Assembly: GCF_900168065.1 (NCBI RefSeq)
Contig: NZ_FUZZ01000001.1
Coordinates: 1,054,001 to 1,118,000 of the forward strand
From: Chitinophaga ginsengisegetis
GTDB lineage: Bacteria; Bacteroidota; Bacteroidia; Chitinophagales; Chitinophagaceae
Reading direction: 5' to 3'
DNA: 64,000 bases
Shown here: positions 18,396-29,067 of the stretch, in pieces
Layout of the letters: every line of letters starts with the position of its first letter
Numbering within the stretch: the first letter of the stretch is position 1
Program-made: the position numbers and the translations under genes
Notes under the pieces: generated by a model
What the model was told of the DNA's origin: nothing
Databases searched by the model: none
The model's input: the letters and a program-made list of their open reading frames with translations, nothing else

Positions 18396-18704
18396 TTATC
18401 CGTTCATTTTTGCTGCTTCGTCGCTGTCCAGTGTTTTGAGCTGATGATATAACTGTAAGATCAATGCCAGTCCTACCGATACTTCCGCTGCCGCCATCGC
18501 CAGTATGAAGATGAACATCACCTGTCCGTCGGCAGTACCCCAGTGGGAAGAAGCCACTACGAAAGCCAGTCCCGCGGCGTTCAGCATTATCTCCACCGAC
18601 AACAACATAAAAATAATGTCGCGGCGAACCAGGATACTGATCAGCCCCAGCACAAATAAAACGCCGGCAAGCAGCATGCCCGCTGTGGTAGGATGTACTA
18701 TCAT
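18396..18704 (-). CDS. nuoK: NADH-quinone oxidoreductase subunit K
   Basis: A 102-residue subunit with three membrane helices. Conserved glutamates for proton transfer lie in LLSVEIMLNAAGLAF (residue about 37) and AMAAAEVSVGLALIL (about 73). The gene starts with an ATGA overlap with nuoJ, indicating translational coupling. Confidence 0.96.
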   Translation of the reverse strand: MIVHPTTAGMLLAGVLFVLGLISILVRRDIIFMLLSVEIMLNAAGLAFVVASSHWGTADGQVMFIFILAMAAAEVSVGLALILQLYHQLKTLDSDEAAKMNG

Positions 18705-19231
18705 GATTGATTATTTTCAAGGAACCGGTGCAATGTTTTCTCTTTCTGCCGCCCTAAATGATAAGCCCCTACAATGCCCGCCATCAGCAACATCCCGGTA
18801 AGTTCCACCGCCAGGATATAAGGGCCGAATAAAGCAATACCCACCTCTTTCGGATTCACCACCTGGACGCCGGATACCGGCTGACGGTTCTGCAATACCA
18901 GGAATACCAACTCTCCCAGCAGGATGATGCAAAGCAACGATGGAAAGATCCAGATGCGCGGCTTCAGCCATAGCTTTTCCTGCGCTGCCGACTCCTTCCC
19001 CAGGTTCAGCATCATCACAAAAAAAATCAGCAACACCATAATGGCGCCCGCATACACAATCACTTCCAGCGTCGCCATAAAAGGCGCGCCATAGAGATAC
19101 AATACCACCGCCACCGCCAGTAAAGACACTACCAGATACAACAGGGCATGCATAATATTATACCGGGTGATCACCATTACGGTAGACAATACCGCAATTA
19201 ACGCAGCAATATAAAATGCGGTCCCTATCAT
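18701..19231 (-). CDS. nuoJ: NADH-quinone oxidoreductase subunit J
   Basis: A 176-residue subunit with five predicted membrane helices. The conserved block [23 protein letters not shown] is followed by the pi-bulge helix [19 protein letters not shown], the hallmark of NuoJ. It overlaps nuoI and nuoK by four bases each, as expected in a tightly coupled operon. Confidence 0.95.
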   Translation of the reverse strand: MIGTAFYIAALIAVLSTVMVITRYNIMHALLYLVVSLLAVAVVLYLYGAPFMATLEVIVYAGAIMVLLIFFVMMLNLGKESAAQEKLWLKPRIWIFPSLLCIILLGELVFLVLQNRQPVSGVQVVNPKEVGIALFGPYILAVELTGMLLMAGIVGAYHLGRQKEKTLHRFLENNQS

Positions 19232-19743
19232 GGTATCAGGCTTTTAATATCTACCGGTGGTTCCTCCTGTTGCGCATCACCTTTATCTTTTCCACGAATG
19301 GCCATACCGGCTACATTGTAATAGTTATATCCGGGATACTTGCCCTCACTGTTGATGAGAAGATCTTCCTTTTCATATACCAGGTTCTGACGGTTATATT
19401 CCGCCATTTCAAAATCAGGGAGTAACTGTATCGCATAAGTAGGACAAGCCTCTTCACAAAAGCCACAGAAAATACAACGCGAGAAATTGATCCGGAAAAA
19501 CTCGGGGTATCTTCTGCCGGAATCATCTTCTGTTGCCTGCAGGGAGATACAATCCACCGGGCAGGCCGCAGCACACAGGTAACAACCCACACATCGCTCA
19601 CCTCCGTCCGGATCACGGGTTAACGCAATGCGGCCCCGCCAGCGGGCCGGCAACGGCGCCTTCTGTTCCGGGTACTGAAATGTTTCCCGCTTGTGGAACA
19701 TATGCAGGAATATCAGCCACATACTTCTTACCAGACTAAACAT
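19228..19743 (-). CDS. nuoI: NADH-quinone oxidoreductase subunit I (2x[4Fe-4S])
   Basis: A 171-residue ferredoxin-like peripheral subunit carrying clusters N6a and N6b on the electron path to quinone. Two complete binding motifs are visible: [18 protein letters not shown] and [16 protein letters not shown]. The N-terminus has an amphipathic helix ([16 protein letters not shown]) that would contact the membrane arm. It lies between nuoH and nuoJ and overlaps nuoJ by four bases. Confidence 0.96.
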   Translation of the reverse strand: MFSLVRSMWLIFLHMFHKRETFQYPEQKAPLPARWRGRIALTRDPDGGERCVGCYLCAAACPVDCISLQATEDDSGRRYPEFFRINFSRCIFCGFCEEACPTYAIQLLPDFEMAEYNRQNLVYEKEDLLINSEGKYPGYNYYNVAGMAIRGKDKGDAQQEEPPVDIKSLIP

Positions 19744-19753
19744 GTTTTTCGTT

Positions 19754-20704
19754 TTAAGAATTTAACCACAGCTTAATGGCAGCTGTTACCATCAGGTTCA
19801 AAATCGACAAAGGAAACAATACCTTCCAGCCGTACTCCATCAGCTGATCATACCGCGGCCTCGGCATAGAAGCGCGGAACAGGATGAACAGCATAATAAA
19901 GGCAAACGTTTTTATCACAAACCATAATACCGGCGGCAGAAAAGCAGGACCAAGCCAGCCACCAAAATAGAGCGTTACCAGCATGCCGGAAATCAGCGTT
20001 ACGCCCAGGTATTCACCAATGAAGAACATACCGAACTTCATCCCGGAATATTCAGAGTGGAAACCCGCTACCAGCTCACTTTCCGCCTCCGGAATATCAA
20101 AAGGCAAACGGTGTGTTTCTGCTACGCCCGCCACCAGGAAAATGAGGAAGCCTATAAACTGCGGAATGATAAACCATACTTTCCGCTGCGCCTCTACTAT
20201 TTCAGCAAGATTAAAAGAGCCGCTCAATACCACTACGCCCATCAGCGCCAATCCCATAAACACTTCGTAGCTGATCATCTGCGAAGCCCCGCGCATAGCG
20301 CCCAGCAACGCATACTTATTATTGGAAGCCCAACCGCCCAACACCACGCTGTATACGCCCAGGGACGACATGGCCAGGAAAAACAACAACCCTATATTCA
20401 GGTCGGCCACCACAATGCCAGGTGCAAAGGGCATCACCACAAAGCTCATGAGCACACTCAACATCACCACGCCCGGGGCAAATACAAACACTACTTTATC
20501 GGCAAACGGCGGAATCCAGTCTTCCTTAAAAAACAACTTGATAGTATCCGCCAACACCACCAGCAGCCCGAAAGGACCTGCCCTGTTGGGTCCGTAGCGG
20601 TCCTGCCACAGTGCCAGCATACGGCGCTCCACCCAAATAAGACCCGCCGCCGTATTTAACAGTGCAAAAAGCACCCCGCCTATTATCCACCAAATGTTTA
20701 TCAT
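19754..20704 (-). CDS. nuoH: NADH-quinone oxidoreductase subunit H
   Basis: A 316-residue membrane subunit that forms much of the quinone-binding cavity. Conserved blocks are [21 protein letters not shown] near the N-terminus, the acidic loop [21 protein letters not shown], and [18 protein letters not shown]. About eight helices are predicted. It starts four bases after the nuoG stop and ends ten bases before nuoI. Confidence 0.96.
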   Translation of the reverse strand: MINIWWIIGGVLFALLNTAAGLIWVERRMLALWQDRYGPNRAGPFGLLVVLADTIKLFFKEDWIPPFADKVVFVFAPGVVMLSVLMSFVVMPFAPGIVVADLNIGLLFFLAMSSLGVYSVVLGGWASNNKYALLGAMRGASQMISYEVFMGLALMGVVVLSGSFNLAEIVEAQRKVWFIIPQFIGFLIFLVAGVAETHRLPFDIPEAESELVAGFHSEYSGMKFGMFFIGEYLGVTLISGMLVTLYFGGWLGPAFLPPVLWFVIKTFAFIMLFILFRASMPRPRYDQLMEYGWKVLFPLSILNLMVTAAIKLWLNS

Positions 20705-20708
20705 AGCA

Positions 20709-23402
20709 TTATACTTTTATCAGTTGCGGCGCCTCTGAAATCTGCATGCCGGGAAGGCCTACAGGTATTCCGGCAACGCCTTCCTGTAATGTATCGTTAA
20801 TGATCACCGGCAACGTATATTGATGCCCGTTATCCGTGAAATGCAGCAGGTATCCGGCGGTTACCTGCAACCGCTTTGCGTCTTCACTGTGCAGCATGAT
20901 GTACGGGGCAGGAATGCGTTCTGCAATGCCCGGTGTATGCACGCTCAGTTCTTCCGATCCGAAAATATGATAGAGTGGTACCAGTAACAGGTGTTCTTTG
21001 AGTGGCAGAAAGGGTTCCGGCACCTCTGTATAGAACGGCGTTTGTCCGTTAGCGTGAGGTTCAATGAGCCGCTTGCCTGGGTTACCGTCGTGCAGCGGTC
21101 CGCCGGTTTCCACCTGGAATTTATTCACCGACTGTACCGAGTTCCATCCCGGCGCCCAGAAGAAAGGAATCATGGAAGAAGGTGGCTCTCCCCGGTAGCC
21201 TTCCATGGTAAAGGATAGCGCCGTATCCGGGTCCTGTGGCGGACGTGGCTCGCTTACATTTACATTGGCCTGCATGGCGGTGCGGCCGCTGAAGCGATGT
21301 GGCTCCCGTGGTACCTTCTGACCGGCAATACGAAAATCAGCATGCGGTGCAAGCTTATCTATCCCTTCAAATTTTTTGTATGCGTGTGCAATGTGACTTA
21401 CCACATCATCAAGGTGTTGTAAACCAGAGAGGGTAGCATGACCATTTATATCGGCGATCTGTAACAGCCAGCGCCAGCTTTCCTGCACTGCGGAGTCGGG
21501 CGCAAATACCTGGAAGAAGCGCTGGGCGCGGCCTTCATTATTAACCAATGTACCATCCGATTCTGCAAACGTGCCGGCCGGTAAAATGATGGTTGCTTTT
21601 TCTGCGGTAGGATTATAAAGATGATCCAGCAGGATCACGTCTTTCACTTTTCCAAAAAACTTCTCTGCACGGTGCTGGTTCAGCCTGCGGTACAGGTCAT
21701 TTTCCAAAATAATCGCGGTATCCACTTCGTTATTCAATGCACGGTCTACCGCCGAATCCAGGCGATGGCCGCCCAGCATTTCAAGCCCCACGCTGTTGCA
21801 TTCCGGCACCGTGTAAGTAAGCATGGCATCAATACCCAGGTCCCGCAGCGCCCATGACACATTTGCAGCGGCTTTGATGATGGCTTCACTGCCACCGCCG
21901 TAGCCCGCAATGATAAGCGGGTTCTTAGCAGCTTTCAGCACGCCGGCTATTTCTTCAGCAATCGCTTTTCCCTGCTCCGACATTCCTTTTACTTCCGGCA
22001 TTTTGCTGCTTAGCAGGTGGCTAACGCCAAAGCCTATACGGGCAATATTATCTGGCGCAGTATGATAGGCTCCTTTTGCCAGTTCATCCAGTTTTGTTTC
22101 CTGTACATTTAAAATATACAGGGGGCCTTTGCTATCCTGCACGGCTTCCCGCACCGCAGCATCCTGCCAGGCGGGCATGTGGATATGGTTGATCACATCT
22201 TCCACCGGGATGCGGCGTACCGCCTGCCGTACCGACAACGCCAGCATCGGCGCGGTATTGGTTACATCTTCTCCGAGGATCAGCACTACATCTGCTGCTG
22301 CCGCTTCCTGCAGGGAGGCGCTGCGCACCGGCCCCTGTTCCAGTATTTTAAGGGAAAGGGATACCAGGTCGTGATCTGCCGACGACACACCGAGGTAAAA
22401 GTTTTCTTCTCCTACCAGCTCCTTCAGTACAGCATTGGATTCCAGGGAAGCTCTCGGCGATCCGATGCCGATAGTCTTCCCTGGCTTCATCCGTTGATGT
22501 ACATGTTGCAGCACCGGGATGCCATTGGCCTTATCTGCAGGGCCATGATGCACCATCGGCGTTTTGATCCGTTGTCCGCTGTTCACAAATTCGTAGCCAT
22601 AGCGGCCACGGTCGCAAAGGAAATAACCGTTTACTGCGCCATTAAACCGGTTGGTGATCTGTCGCACGGCGCCATAACGCTCACCGGCGAGGATATTACA
22701 GCCCAGGCCACAGCCCTGGCATACCGAAGCAGCAGAGGTCAGATCCCATTTGCGGGTATAATGCTGCTTCAGTGTTTTATCCGTAAACACACCGGTAGGG
22801 CATATTTCGGCAAGATTGCCGCTAAACTCGCTTTCCAGCGTGCCCTCTTCCTGCCGGCCAAAATATACATGGTTATGCGCGGCAAAAACATCCAGGTCCT
22901 TACCACCGGCAAAGTCTTTGTAAAACCTCACACAACGGTAGCACTGGATGCAACGGTTCATTTCATGATTCAGGAATGGTCCGAGATATTGGTTGTTATA
23001 AGTTCTTTTGGTGAAATGATAATCGCGGTAAGAGTGGCCTGTCATCACCGTCATATCCTGCAAATGGCAGGAGCCGCCTTCATCGCACACGGCGCAGTCG
23101 TGCGGGTGATTGGTCATCAGCCAGCCGATCACATGCTCCCGGAAGTTGCGGGCATCGGTATCGTCAACGGATAAACGAAGCTGGTCTTTTACCGGCTCCA
23201 TGCACGACATGATGATCCTGCCCTTCTTGTCTTCCTCATCCTTAAACACCTTAACGGCGCATTGACGGCAGGCGCCCACCGCACCCAGGGCTGGGTGCCA
23301 GCAAAAGTAAGGAAGGTTTAAACCCAGCGACAGGCAAGCTTCCAGCAGGTTCTTTCCCTCCTTTACCTCGTAGGGTTTATTATCGATGTGTATGATCGGC
23401 AT
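20709..23402 (-). CDS. nuoG: NADH-quinone oxidoreductase subunit G (Fe-S and molybdopterin-fold)
   Basis: An 897-residue peripheral subunit. From the N-terminus it has the [2Fe-2S] motif ([18 protein letters not shown]), the His/Cys [4Fe-4S] motif ([17 protein letters not shown]), [17 protein letters not shown] with CPTG, and the extra cluster motif CQGCGLGCN near residue 225. The remainder is the molybdopterin-oxidoreductase fold without cofactor. The ATG at 23402 ([13 protein letters not shown]) was chosen because it begins the ferredoxin fold. It overlaps the end of nuoF by 23 bases. Confidence 0.96.
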   Translation of the reverse strand: MPIIHIDNKPYEVKEGKNLLEACLSLGLNLPYFCWHPALGAVGACRQCAVKVFKDEEDKKGRIIMSCMEPVKDQLRLSVDDTDARNFREHVIGWLMTNHPHDCAVCDEGGSCHLQDMTVMTGHSYRDYHFTKRTYNNQYLGPFLNHEMNRCIQCYRCVRFYKDFAGGKDLDVFAAHNHVYFGRQEEGTLESEFSGNLAEICPTGVFTDKTLKQHYTRKWDLTSAASVCQGCGLGCNILAGERYGAVRQITNRFNGAVNGYFLCDRGRYGYEFVNSGQRIKTPMVHHGPADKANGIPVLQHVHQRMKPGKTIGIGSPRASLESNAVLKELVGEENFYLGVSSADHDLVSLSLKILEQGPVRSASLQEAAAADVVLILGEDVTNTAPMLALSVRQAVRRIPVEDVINHIHMPAWQDAAVREAVQDSKGPLYILNVQETKLDELAKGAYHTAPDNIARIGFGVSHLLSSKMPEVKGMSEQGKAIAEEIAGVLKAAKNPLIIAGYGGGSEAIIKAAANVSWALRDLGIDAMLTYTVPECNSVGLEMLGGHRLDSAVDRALNNEVDTAIILENDLYRRLNQHRAEKFFGKVKDVILLDHLYNPTAEKATIILPAGTFAESDGTLVNNEGRAQRFFQVFAPDSAVQESWRWLLQIADINGHATLSGLQHLDDVVSHIAHAYKKFEGIDKLAPHADFRIAGQKVPREPHRFSGRTAMQANVNVSEPRPPQDPDTALSFTMEGYRGEPPSSMIPFFWAPGWNSVQSVNKFQVETGGPLHDGNPGKRLIEPHANGQTPFYTEVPEPFLPLKEHLLLVPLYHIFGSEELSVHTPGIAERIPAPYIMLHSEDAKRLQVTAGYLLHFTDNGHQYTLPVIINDTLQEGVAGIPVGLPGMQISEAPQLIKV

Positions 23403-24663
23403 ATGGACATTTTTTTTCTTTGATGTGTTGTTCAAAATCCTCCCGGAAATATTTCAGTGCGCTTTGCAACGGCTCCATAGCGCCGGGCGCCAGCGCGCAG
23501 AAAGTATTACCGGGGCCTAACAGCTTCGTATGCATTTCCAGTTGCTCGAGGTCTGCATAAGTGCCCTGTCCCTGTTCCAGTGCGTATAGTATCTTCTCCG
23601 TCCAGGGCAGTCCTTCGCGGCAGGGCGTGCAGAAACCACACGACTCCTGTGCAAAGAAATGCTCCAGGTTATGGACAAATCCCACCGGGCAGGTGCGGTC
23701 GTCCAGTATCACCATAGTGCCGGTACCCAGGCGGCTTCCCGCAGCAGCTACTCCTGCGAAATCCATTTTTACATCGAGGTGAACATCAGTTAAGAAATCA
23801 GTGGAAGCGCCACCGGGCAATGCACCGCGAAAACGGTATCCTGCTTTCATGCCACCCGCATGTTCCTCCAGTAATTCCCGCATAGTAACGCCCATAGGTA
23901 GTTCCCAGGCACCGGGCTTGTTAACTTTTCCACTTACACCGTATATTTTCGTACCCCCGTCGGCGGTATAGCTCAATGATTTGAACCAGTCGCCCCCCTT
24001 ACTGATAATATGCGGTATATAAGACAACGTTTCCACGTTGTTCACAATAGTAGGTTTGCCAAACAACCCGCTTACCTGTGGAAAGGGCGGTTTGGCGCGG
24101 GGTACAGCGCGTTTCCCTTCCAGCGAATTGAGCAGCGCGGTTTCTTCTCCGCACATATATCTGCCAACGCCTGTATGCAATTGCATCTCCAGGTTATAAT
24201 TTTTACCGAGTATATTTTTACCGAGATAACCTGCGGCATAGGCATCTGCAATGGCCTGGTTCATGATTTGCGCGGCTTCTTTATAGGCCCAGCGCATAAA
24301 CACAAAACCTTGTGTGGCCTGTATGGCATAAGCGGCAATGATCATTCCTTCCAGCAACTGGTGCGGATTACCTTCCAGTAACCAGCGGTCTTTGAAGGTG
24401 CCGGGTTCCATTTCATCGGCGTTACAGATCAGGTAACGCGGGCCGGTTGCTTCTGCCGGAACAAAACTCCATTTCATACCGGTGCTGAAACCTGCGCCGC
24501 CACGGCCTTTTAGATTGGCGTCTTTTACTTTGTCCGTCACTTCCGCAGGGGTGAGTTCCTGCAATACTTTGCGTAATGCGGCATAGCCGCCCACTGCTTC
24601 ATACTCCTTCAGATGAAGAGGTGCTCCGGAAGCGGGTATATGTTGTGTGAGCGGTTTTTCCAT
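23380..24663 (-). CDS. nuoF: NADH-quinone oxidoreductase subunit F (NADH/FMN-binding)
   Basis: A 427-residue subunit that oxidises NADH using FMN and passes electrons to cluster N3. It has LKGRGGAGFSTGMKWSF (FMN/NADH-binding, near residue 55), ICNADEMEPGTFKDR, and ESCGFCTPCREGLPWTE with the N3 cluster cysteines. The ATG at 24663 (MEKPLTQHIP) is preferred over a longer frame that would extend into nuoE. It starts two bases after the nuoE stop. Confidence 0.96.
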   Translation of the reverse strand: MEKPLTQHIPASGAPLHLKEYEAVGGYAALRKVLQELTPAEVTDKVKDANLKGRGGAGFSTGMKWSFVPAEATGPRYLICNADEMEPGTFKDRWLLEGNPHQLLEGMIIAAYAIQATQGFVFMRWAYKEAAQIMNQAIADAYAAGYLGKNILGKNYNLEMQLHTGVGRYMCGEETALLNSLEGKRAVPRAKPPFPQVSGLFGKPTIVNNVETLSYIPHIISKGGDWFKSLSYTADGGTKIYGVSGKVNKPGAWELPMGVTMRELLEEHAGGMKAGYRFRGALPGGASTDFLTDVHLDVKMDFAGVAAAGSRLGTGTMVILDDRTCPVGFVHNLEHFFAQESCGFCTPCREGLPWTEKILYALEQGQGTYADLEQLEMHTKLLGPGNTFCALAPGAMEPLQSALKYFREDFEQHIKEKKCPYADHTHR

Positions 24664-24665
24664 CT

Positions 24666-25130
24666 TTATAAATATTGATCCAGTATTTGTGAAAGGGAAG
24701 CTGTTGTCAGATCCCTGTACAGGTCGTTGTCTATCATCATTGCCGGTGCATGGTCGCAGGTACCAAGACAAGCATTGGGCAGCAGCGTAAAGCGTTCATC
24801 GGGCGTGGTTTGTCCGTATTTGATCTGCAGCAGTTCCATCAGTTGTTGTTTGATCTCCGTATAGCCCATCACGTAGCAGCTGATGCTATCGCACAACAGG
24901 ATCACGTGCCTGCCTACCGGCCGCCGGAAGATGAGGTTGTAGAAAGTAGCTACGCTGTCTACTTCCGCGGTGCTCATATCCAGTATAGCGGCAATGTCTG
25001 CCACGCTTTCATCAGATACCCAGCGGCGCTGTCCCTGTACAATTTTTAATGCTTCAATACAGGCCGCTTTTTTAACCGGCACCTGCTGCATTTCATGTGT
25101 GATCTGTTCTATTTCAATTGCAGAAAGCAT
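24666..25130 (-). CDS. nuoE: NADH-quinone oxidoreductase subunit E ([2Fe-2S])
   Basis: A 154-residue thioredoxin-fold subunit carrying cluster N1a. The four ligand cysteines are in CDSISC (near residue 80) and NACLGTCDHAP (near 118). The N-terminal helical part (ALKIVQGQRRWVSDESVADI, VATFYNLIF) is typical. It lies between nuoCD (11-base gap) and nuoF. Confidence 0.96.
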   Translation of the reverse strand: MLSAIEIEQITHEMQQVPVKKAACIEALKIVQGQRRWVSDESVADIAAILDMSTAEVDSVATFYNLIFRRPVGRHVILLCDSISCYVMGYTEIKQQLMELLQIKYGQTTPDERFTLLPNACLGTCDHAPAMMIDNDLYRDLTTASLSQILDQYL

Positions 25131-25141
25131 ATGTTGTTATA

Positions 25142-26887
25142 TTATCTGTCAATATCTGCGAGTACGTAATCCATTCCTCCGAGTATCGATAACAGATCGG
25201 CCACGGTATATCCGCGGCTGATCAGCGGAATCATCTGCATGTGCGGGAAAGAAGGCGTTCGTACCCTGGTACGGTAAGAAGCGGTATTGCCATCGCTGAT
25301 CAGGTAGTAGCTGTTCCATCCTTTGGTGGCCTCAGTGCAAACAGCAGCTTCCCCGGCGGGTATTACCGGTCCCCAGCTTACGTTGAGGAAGTGATGGATG
25401 AGGGTTTCGATGTCCTGCATGGTGCGTGCTTTTACCGGAGGGGTAGCCAGCGGGTGGTGCGACTTATAATCGCCGGACGGCATGTAGGCCACGCATTGTT
25501 CAATGATGCGGAGGCTCTGTCGCATTTCTTCCACCCGTACTACCGCGCGGTCGTAACAATCTCCGTTGTGTGCGACCGGGATCTCGAAAGCAAAATTCTC
25601 ATAACCACTATATGGCCGCTTCTTGCGCATATCCCACTCCAGGCCGCAGGCCCGTAGTCCGGGGCCGGTTACGCCCCATTCAATGGCTTCTTCCAGTGTA
25701 TAGATGCCGATACCTTTGGTACGGGCTTTAAAGAGATAGTTTTTCATCACCATGCTGTCGTACTCCTTCAGCTGTTTCGGGAAATAGCTGATAAAGTTTT
25801 TCACGAGCGGTTCCCAGCCGTTGGGCAGGTCCTGGGCTACGCCGCCAATACGGAACCAGTTGGGATGCATGCGGCCGCCGCAAATGGCTTCTATAATTTC
25901 GAACACGCGTTCACGGTCGGTGAACATATAGAATACGGGCGACAGCTGCCCGAGGTCCTGGGCAAAGGTGCCATACCACACCAGGTGGCTGGCAATACGG
26001 AACAATTCGCAGAGCATAATGCGGATCACCTGTGCGCGGAGCGGTACATCTATGCCGCCCAGCTGCTCCACCGATAAGAGGTAGGCCAGGTTATTATTCA
26101 CGCCGCCGAGATAATCGATACGGTCAGTGTAAGGAATATACGTGTGCCAGGATTGCCGCTCTCCCATCTTTTCCGCGCCGCGGTGATGGAACCCGATATC
26201 GGGTACGGCGTCTACAATATCTTCGCCGTTGAGCTGGAGGATGATGCGCAAAACACCGTGGGTACCCGGATGTTGCGGACCGATGTTGAGGAACATAAAG
26301 TCGGCGTCCTCGCTATGGCTTTTTAAGCCCCATTCTTCGGGTTTAAACCGCAGGGCCTCCTGCTCCCTGTCCTGCTTCTCGTCATAGAGCTTAAACGGCC
26401 CCATTTCAGTTGCGCGTGCGGGGTGCTCCTTCCGGAGCGGGTGCCCTTCCCAGGTGGAAGGCATGAGGATGCGTTTCAGCAAGGGGTGACCATTGAACCG
26501 GATGCCGAACATGTCGTACACTTCGCGTTCATACCAGTTGGCTGCCGTCCAGATGGGGGTGATACTTTCCAGCGTTGGGTATTCGCCGTGGAGACCGGCC
26601 TTTATTCGCAGGAATTCGTTTCTGTCGAAGGAAAAAAGTGTGTAAACAACGGTAAAGTCATAGGGTTTGTGCCCGTTCTGTTGCCGTTTATACGCACGCT
26701 CGTCAATGGCCGTGAGGTCATAGAGCATGCGATAAGGCATTTGTATTTCAGATTTAAGAAACTGTAGTACGGCCACAATATGCTCCTGTGGCGTCCAGAA
26801 GGTGGGCGTCCCATCCCGTGTAACCTGAGGTTCGAAGGTGATATCACCAAAACGGGAGCTTAATTCCGCTGCAATGCGCTCTGGCAT
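25142..26887 (-). CDS. nuoCD: NADH-quinone oxidoreductase fused subunits C and D
   Basis: A 581-residue fusion. Residues about 1-175 are NuoC ([40 protein letters not shown]). Residues about 195-581 are NuoD, the 49-kDa subunit at the quinone site ([46 protein letters not shown]). The linker is short. The NuoC-NuoD fusion is known in several bacteria and is not a sequencing artefact, as both halves are full-length and in one frame. The gene starts 92 bases after nuoB ends. Confidence 0.96.
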   Translation of the reverse strand: MPERIAAELSSRFGDITFEPQVTRDGTPTFWTPQEHIVAVLQFLKSEIQMPYRMLYDLTAIDERAYKRQQNGHKPYDFTVVYTLFSFDRNEFLRIKAGLHGEYPTLESITPIWTAANWYEREVYDMFGIRFNGHPLLKRILMPSTWEGHPLRKEHPARATEMGPFKLYDEKQDREQEALRFKPEEWGLKSHSEDADFMFLNIGPQHPGTHGVLRIILQLNGEDIVDAVPDIGFHHRGAEKMGERQSWHTYIPYTDRIDYLGGVNNNLAYLLSVEQLGGIDVPLRAQVIRIMLCELFRIASHLVWYGTFAQDLGQLSPVFYMFTDRERVFEIIEAICGGRMHPNWFRIGGVAQDLPNGWEPLVKNFISYFPKQLKEYDSMVMKNYLFKARTKGIGIYTLEEAIEWGVTGPGLRACGLEWDMRKKRPYSGYENFAFEIPVAHNGDCYDRAVVRVEEMRQSLRIIEQCVAYMPSGDYKSHHPLATPPVKARTMQDIETLIHHFLNVSWGPVIPAGEAAVCTEATKGWNSYYLISDGNTASYRTRVRTPSFPHMQMIPLISRGYTVADLLSILGGMDYVLADIDR

Positions 26888-26979
26888 GGCGTATTAAGTT
26901 TAGATGGGGTAAGATAAATACTGTGGTCCTTTTCCGGTTTAATTTTTCATATATCCGTTAATGTTAGTAAGTATTGTTA

Positions 26980-27618
26980 TTAAATTTCATCGGGTGTTTT
27001 AAACTTTGTCATTTGTTGCCGTTTCTCCCGCAGGGTATCTTTCATGGAGATTTTTTCCGGCCGGATTACGCCCTGTTCACCGATCACCCAGCTGAGGGGG
27101 CGTTTCTCTTTACCTACGCTGTCGCGCAGCATAACGAGGCCCGACATGAATGCGTCCGGGCGCGGGGGGCAACCGGGTACATAGACATCTACAGGTAGAA
27201 ATTTATCTACTCCCTGTACTACGCTGTAGATGTCGTACATACCGCCGGAATTGGCACAGGAGCCCATGGATATTACCCAGCGGGGCTCCATCATCTGCTC
27301 ATACAAACGTTGAATGACGGGCGCCATTTTTATAAATACGGTGCCTGCGATGATCATGACATCAGCTTCGCGGGGAGTACCTCTGATTACTTCCGCGCCA
27401 AACCGGGCCATATCATACTTAGGGGTCATAGCGGTAGCCATTTCTACAAAACAACAGGAAAGGCCGAAATGGAAGGGCCATAGCGAATTTTTCCGTCCCC
27501 ATGCCAGCAGGCTTTCTACGGAAGTGAGCATTACACTTTGCTGTATCACTTCTTCCATAGAAGTATTGCCGGATATCTTACCCGTTACATCATTTGCGTT
27601 GGTCAGCCACCATTTCAT
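26980..27618 (-). CDS. nuoB: NADH-quinone oxidoreductase subunit B ([4Fe-4S] N2)
   Basis: A 212-residue subunit holding the terminal cluster N2. Ligand motifs are [25 protein letters not shown] and [12 protein letters not shown]. The N-terminal extension (about 30 residues, ending [17 protein letters not shown]) is longer than in E. coli NuoB but common in this phylum. It is preceded by nuoA with 49 bases between them. Confidence 0.96.
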   Translation of the reverse strand: MKWWLTNANDVTGKISGNTSMEEVIQQSVMLTSVESLLAWGRKNSLWPFHFGLSCCFVEMATAMTPKYDMARFGAEVIRGTPREADVMIIAGTVFIKMAPVIQRLYEQMMEPRWVISMGSCANSGGMYDIYSVVQGVDKFLPVDVYVPGCPPRPDAFMSGLVMLRDSVGKEKRPLSWVIGEQGVIRPEKISMKDTLREKRQQMTKFKTPDEI

Positions 27619-27667
27619 ATAAAAGTTGATTTACCTATGCATGATTCATAAAATCAACATGCTGTTG

Positions 27668-28150
27668 CTACGTCAGTGCCTGTGGTGTTGGAGTCTTAAT
27701 GTCCGTGTAACCGTTAACGTGAGTGGAAGTTTTCTTCCGCATTTTTTTATACGCGCGTAAAATCTTTTTCCCATCGGGCCCGAAGTCCAATGCGCCGTTA
27801 CGCCATTCGTAAATAAGTACAGCCAGTAATATGAAGATAAAAACAGAAACGCCGAGGAAGCCGGTCCAGCCTACTTCTTCGTAGGCAATTGCCCAGGATA
27901 TAATTAATACCGTTTCAATGTCGAAAATAACGAAGAGCATCGCTACCAGGTAGAACTGGGAAGGGAACCGTAGTCGTGCAGAGCCGGTGGAGATGATGCC
28001 GGACTCATAAGCCTCACCGGTGGCGCGGTCTTTATGCCGCTGCCCCAGTACATAAGAGAGCCCCAGTATGATACTGATGAGTATCACCACAATAGCTCCA
28101 TATGCTAAAAATGGCCAGATGGGAGTGATGTCAGAAACAGCGCTTTTCAA
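27668..28150 (-). CDS. nuoA: NADH-quinone oxidoreductase subunit A
   Basis: A 160-residue subunit with three membrane helices, first gene of the nuo operon. Conserved features are YESGIISTGSARLRFPSQFYLVAMLFVIFDIETVLI (landmarks: Glu-Ser-Gly, then FDIE) and WRNGALDFG. No in-frame ATG exists before the first helix. The start is a TTG at 28150, preceded by GGAGGGCG with suitable spacing, a clear ribosome-binding sequence. Confidence 0.92.
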   Translation of the reverse strand: MKSAVSDITPIWPFLAYGAIVVILISIILGLSYVLGQRHKDRATGEAYESGIISTGSARLRFPSQFYLVAMLFVIFDIETVLIISWAIAYEEVGWTGFLGVSVFIFILLAVLIYEWRNGALDFGPDGKKILRAYKKMRKKTSTHVNGYTDIKTPTPQALT

Positions 28151-28402
28151 AGTGTTCGCCCTCCGAGCGATTTACTTAAAAGTCCGTTATGCCTGTCTAT
28201 CAGATAAAACCAGTAGTATGCTTTCCAATCTACTGAACATGTCTATTATTGGTAATGCTAGTCTGTAAACCGCCAAATCAAGAGGGAAGACCGGATACGG
28301 ACCCGGTTTCATAACGTTTCAAATGCTGCTATACGGTAAAGACTATATGAAACTGAAGTTACAAAAAATACAACGATTAAACAAAAGATTAAAATGCGAT
28401 AC
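28151..28402. other. Intergenic region upstream of nuoA; nothing recognised
   Basis: This stretch must contain the nuo promoter, but I found no exact TAnnTTTG on the minus strand. It has no reading frame worth calling and no strong hairpin. Confidence 0.4.
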
Positions 28403-28846
28403 TCAGGTATGTGTACCCGTAATATAACATTCAAGACTGGTGATAATGTGCTGCTGGTCGTCAATAATAAATTTCACCACGTCACCAATAGATATCAAAC
28501 CCATCAGCCTGTTCTGCTGGTCAACTACCGGCAGGTGACGGATCCTTTTATCTGTCATCAATCCCATACAGTCCTCAATGGAATCATCCTCAGTAACCGT
28601 GATAGGACGCTCTGTCATGATTTCCCGGATCAAAGTTTCCTTTGAAGCACGCCCCTTCAGGATCACCCGGCGGGCATAATCACGTTCGGAAAAAATTCCC
28701 ATGAAATGTTCATCTTCATCAACTACTGTCAATGCGCCGACGTTGTGATCTACAAGGAGTTGGAGCGCTTCAAAAACAGTGTTGTCGGGATTTATGGAGT
28801 ATACTGCATGACCCTTTACCTGCAGGATATTACGTACCTTTCCCAT
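28403..28846 (-). CDS. CBS-domain protein
   Basis: A 147-residue protein made of two CBS domains (about residues 8-65 and 75-130). Recognisable parts are NTVFEALQLLVDHNVGALTVVDEDEHFMGIFSERDYAR and the second repeat DSIEDCMGLMTDKRIRHLPVVD, described here by their cores ALTVVD and HLPVVD. Tandem CBS domains form a Bateman module that usually binds adenine nucleotides. There is no attached catalytic domain. The gene stands alone between the nuo operon and the divergent histidine kinase. Confidence 0.88.
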   Translation of the reverse strand: MGKVRNILQVKGHAVYSINPDNTVFEALQLLVDHNVGALTVVDEDEHFMGIFSERDYARRVILKGRASKETLIREIMTERPITVTEDDSIEDCMGLMTDKRIRHLPVVDQQNRLMGLISIGDVVKFIIDDQQHIITSLECYITGTHT

Positions 28847-29054
28847 GGCAAGACTTTTAGAAGAGTAAATAAATGAAAAACCACCATTTCTAAGTTACCA
28901 ATTTTCATTGTTAAAAGCAAGGCAGTGAAAATAAATCGTTTGTGTAAATAGTACACAAAGGCAGATCAATAGTTGCTAAAACGTAAAAGCAACTTTATCG
29001 CATTTCTTTTCTTAATGATTGTTAAAAAAACACGAAAATAAATAGGTAGGCATT

Positions 29055-29062
29055 TATATTTG
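29055..29062 (+). promoter_or_regulatory. -7 box directly before the histidine kinase gene
   Basis: TATATTTG matches TAnnTTTG and ends only five bases before the ATG. Transcription would begin at or next to the start codon, giving a leaderless or near-leaderless message. No -33 match is seen at the normal spacing. Confidence 0.4.
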
Positions 29063-29067
29063 TTGGT

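Noticed and set aside
22179..23174. 331-codon frame antisense to nuoG
   Set aside because: It lies wholly within a well-conserved complex I gene, and its translation has no recognisable domain.
25142..26887. Frameshift or assembly error joining nuoC and nuoD
   Set aside because: Both domains are complete in one frame, and the fusion is a known natural form.
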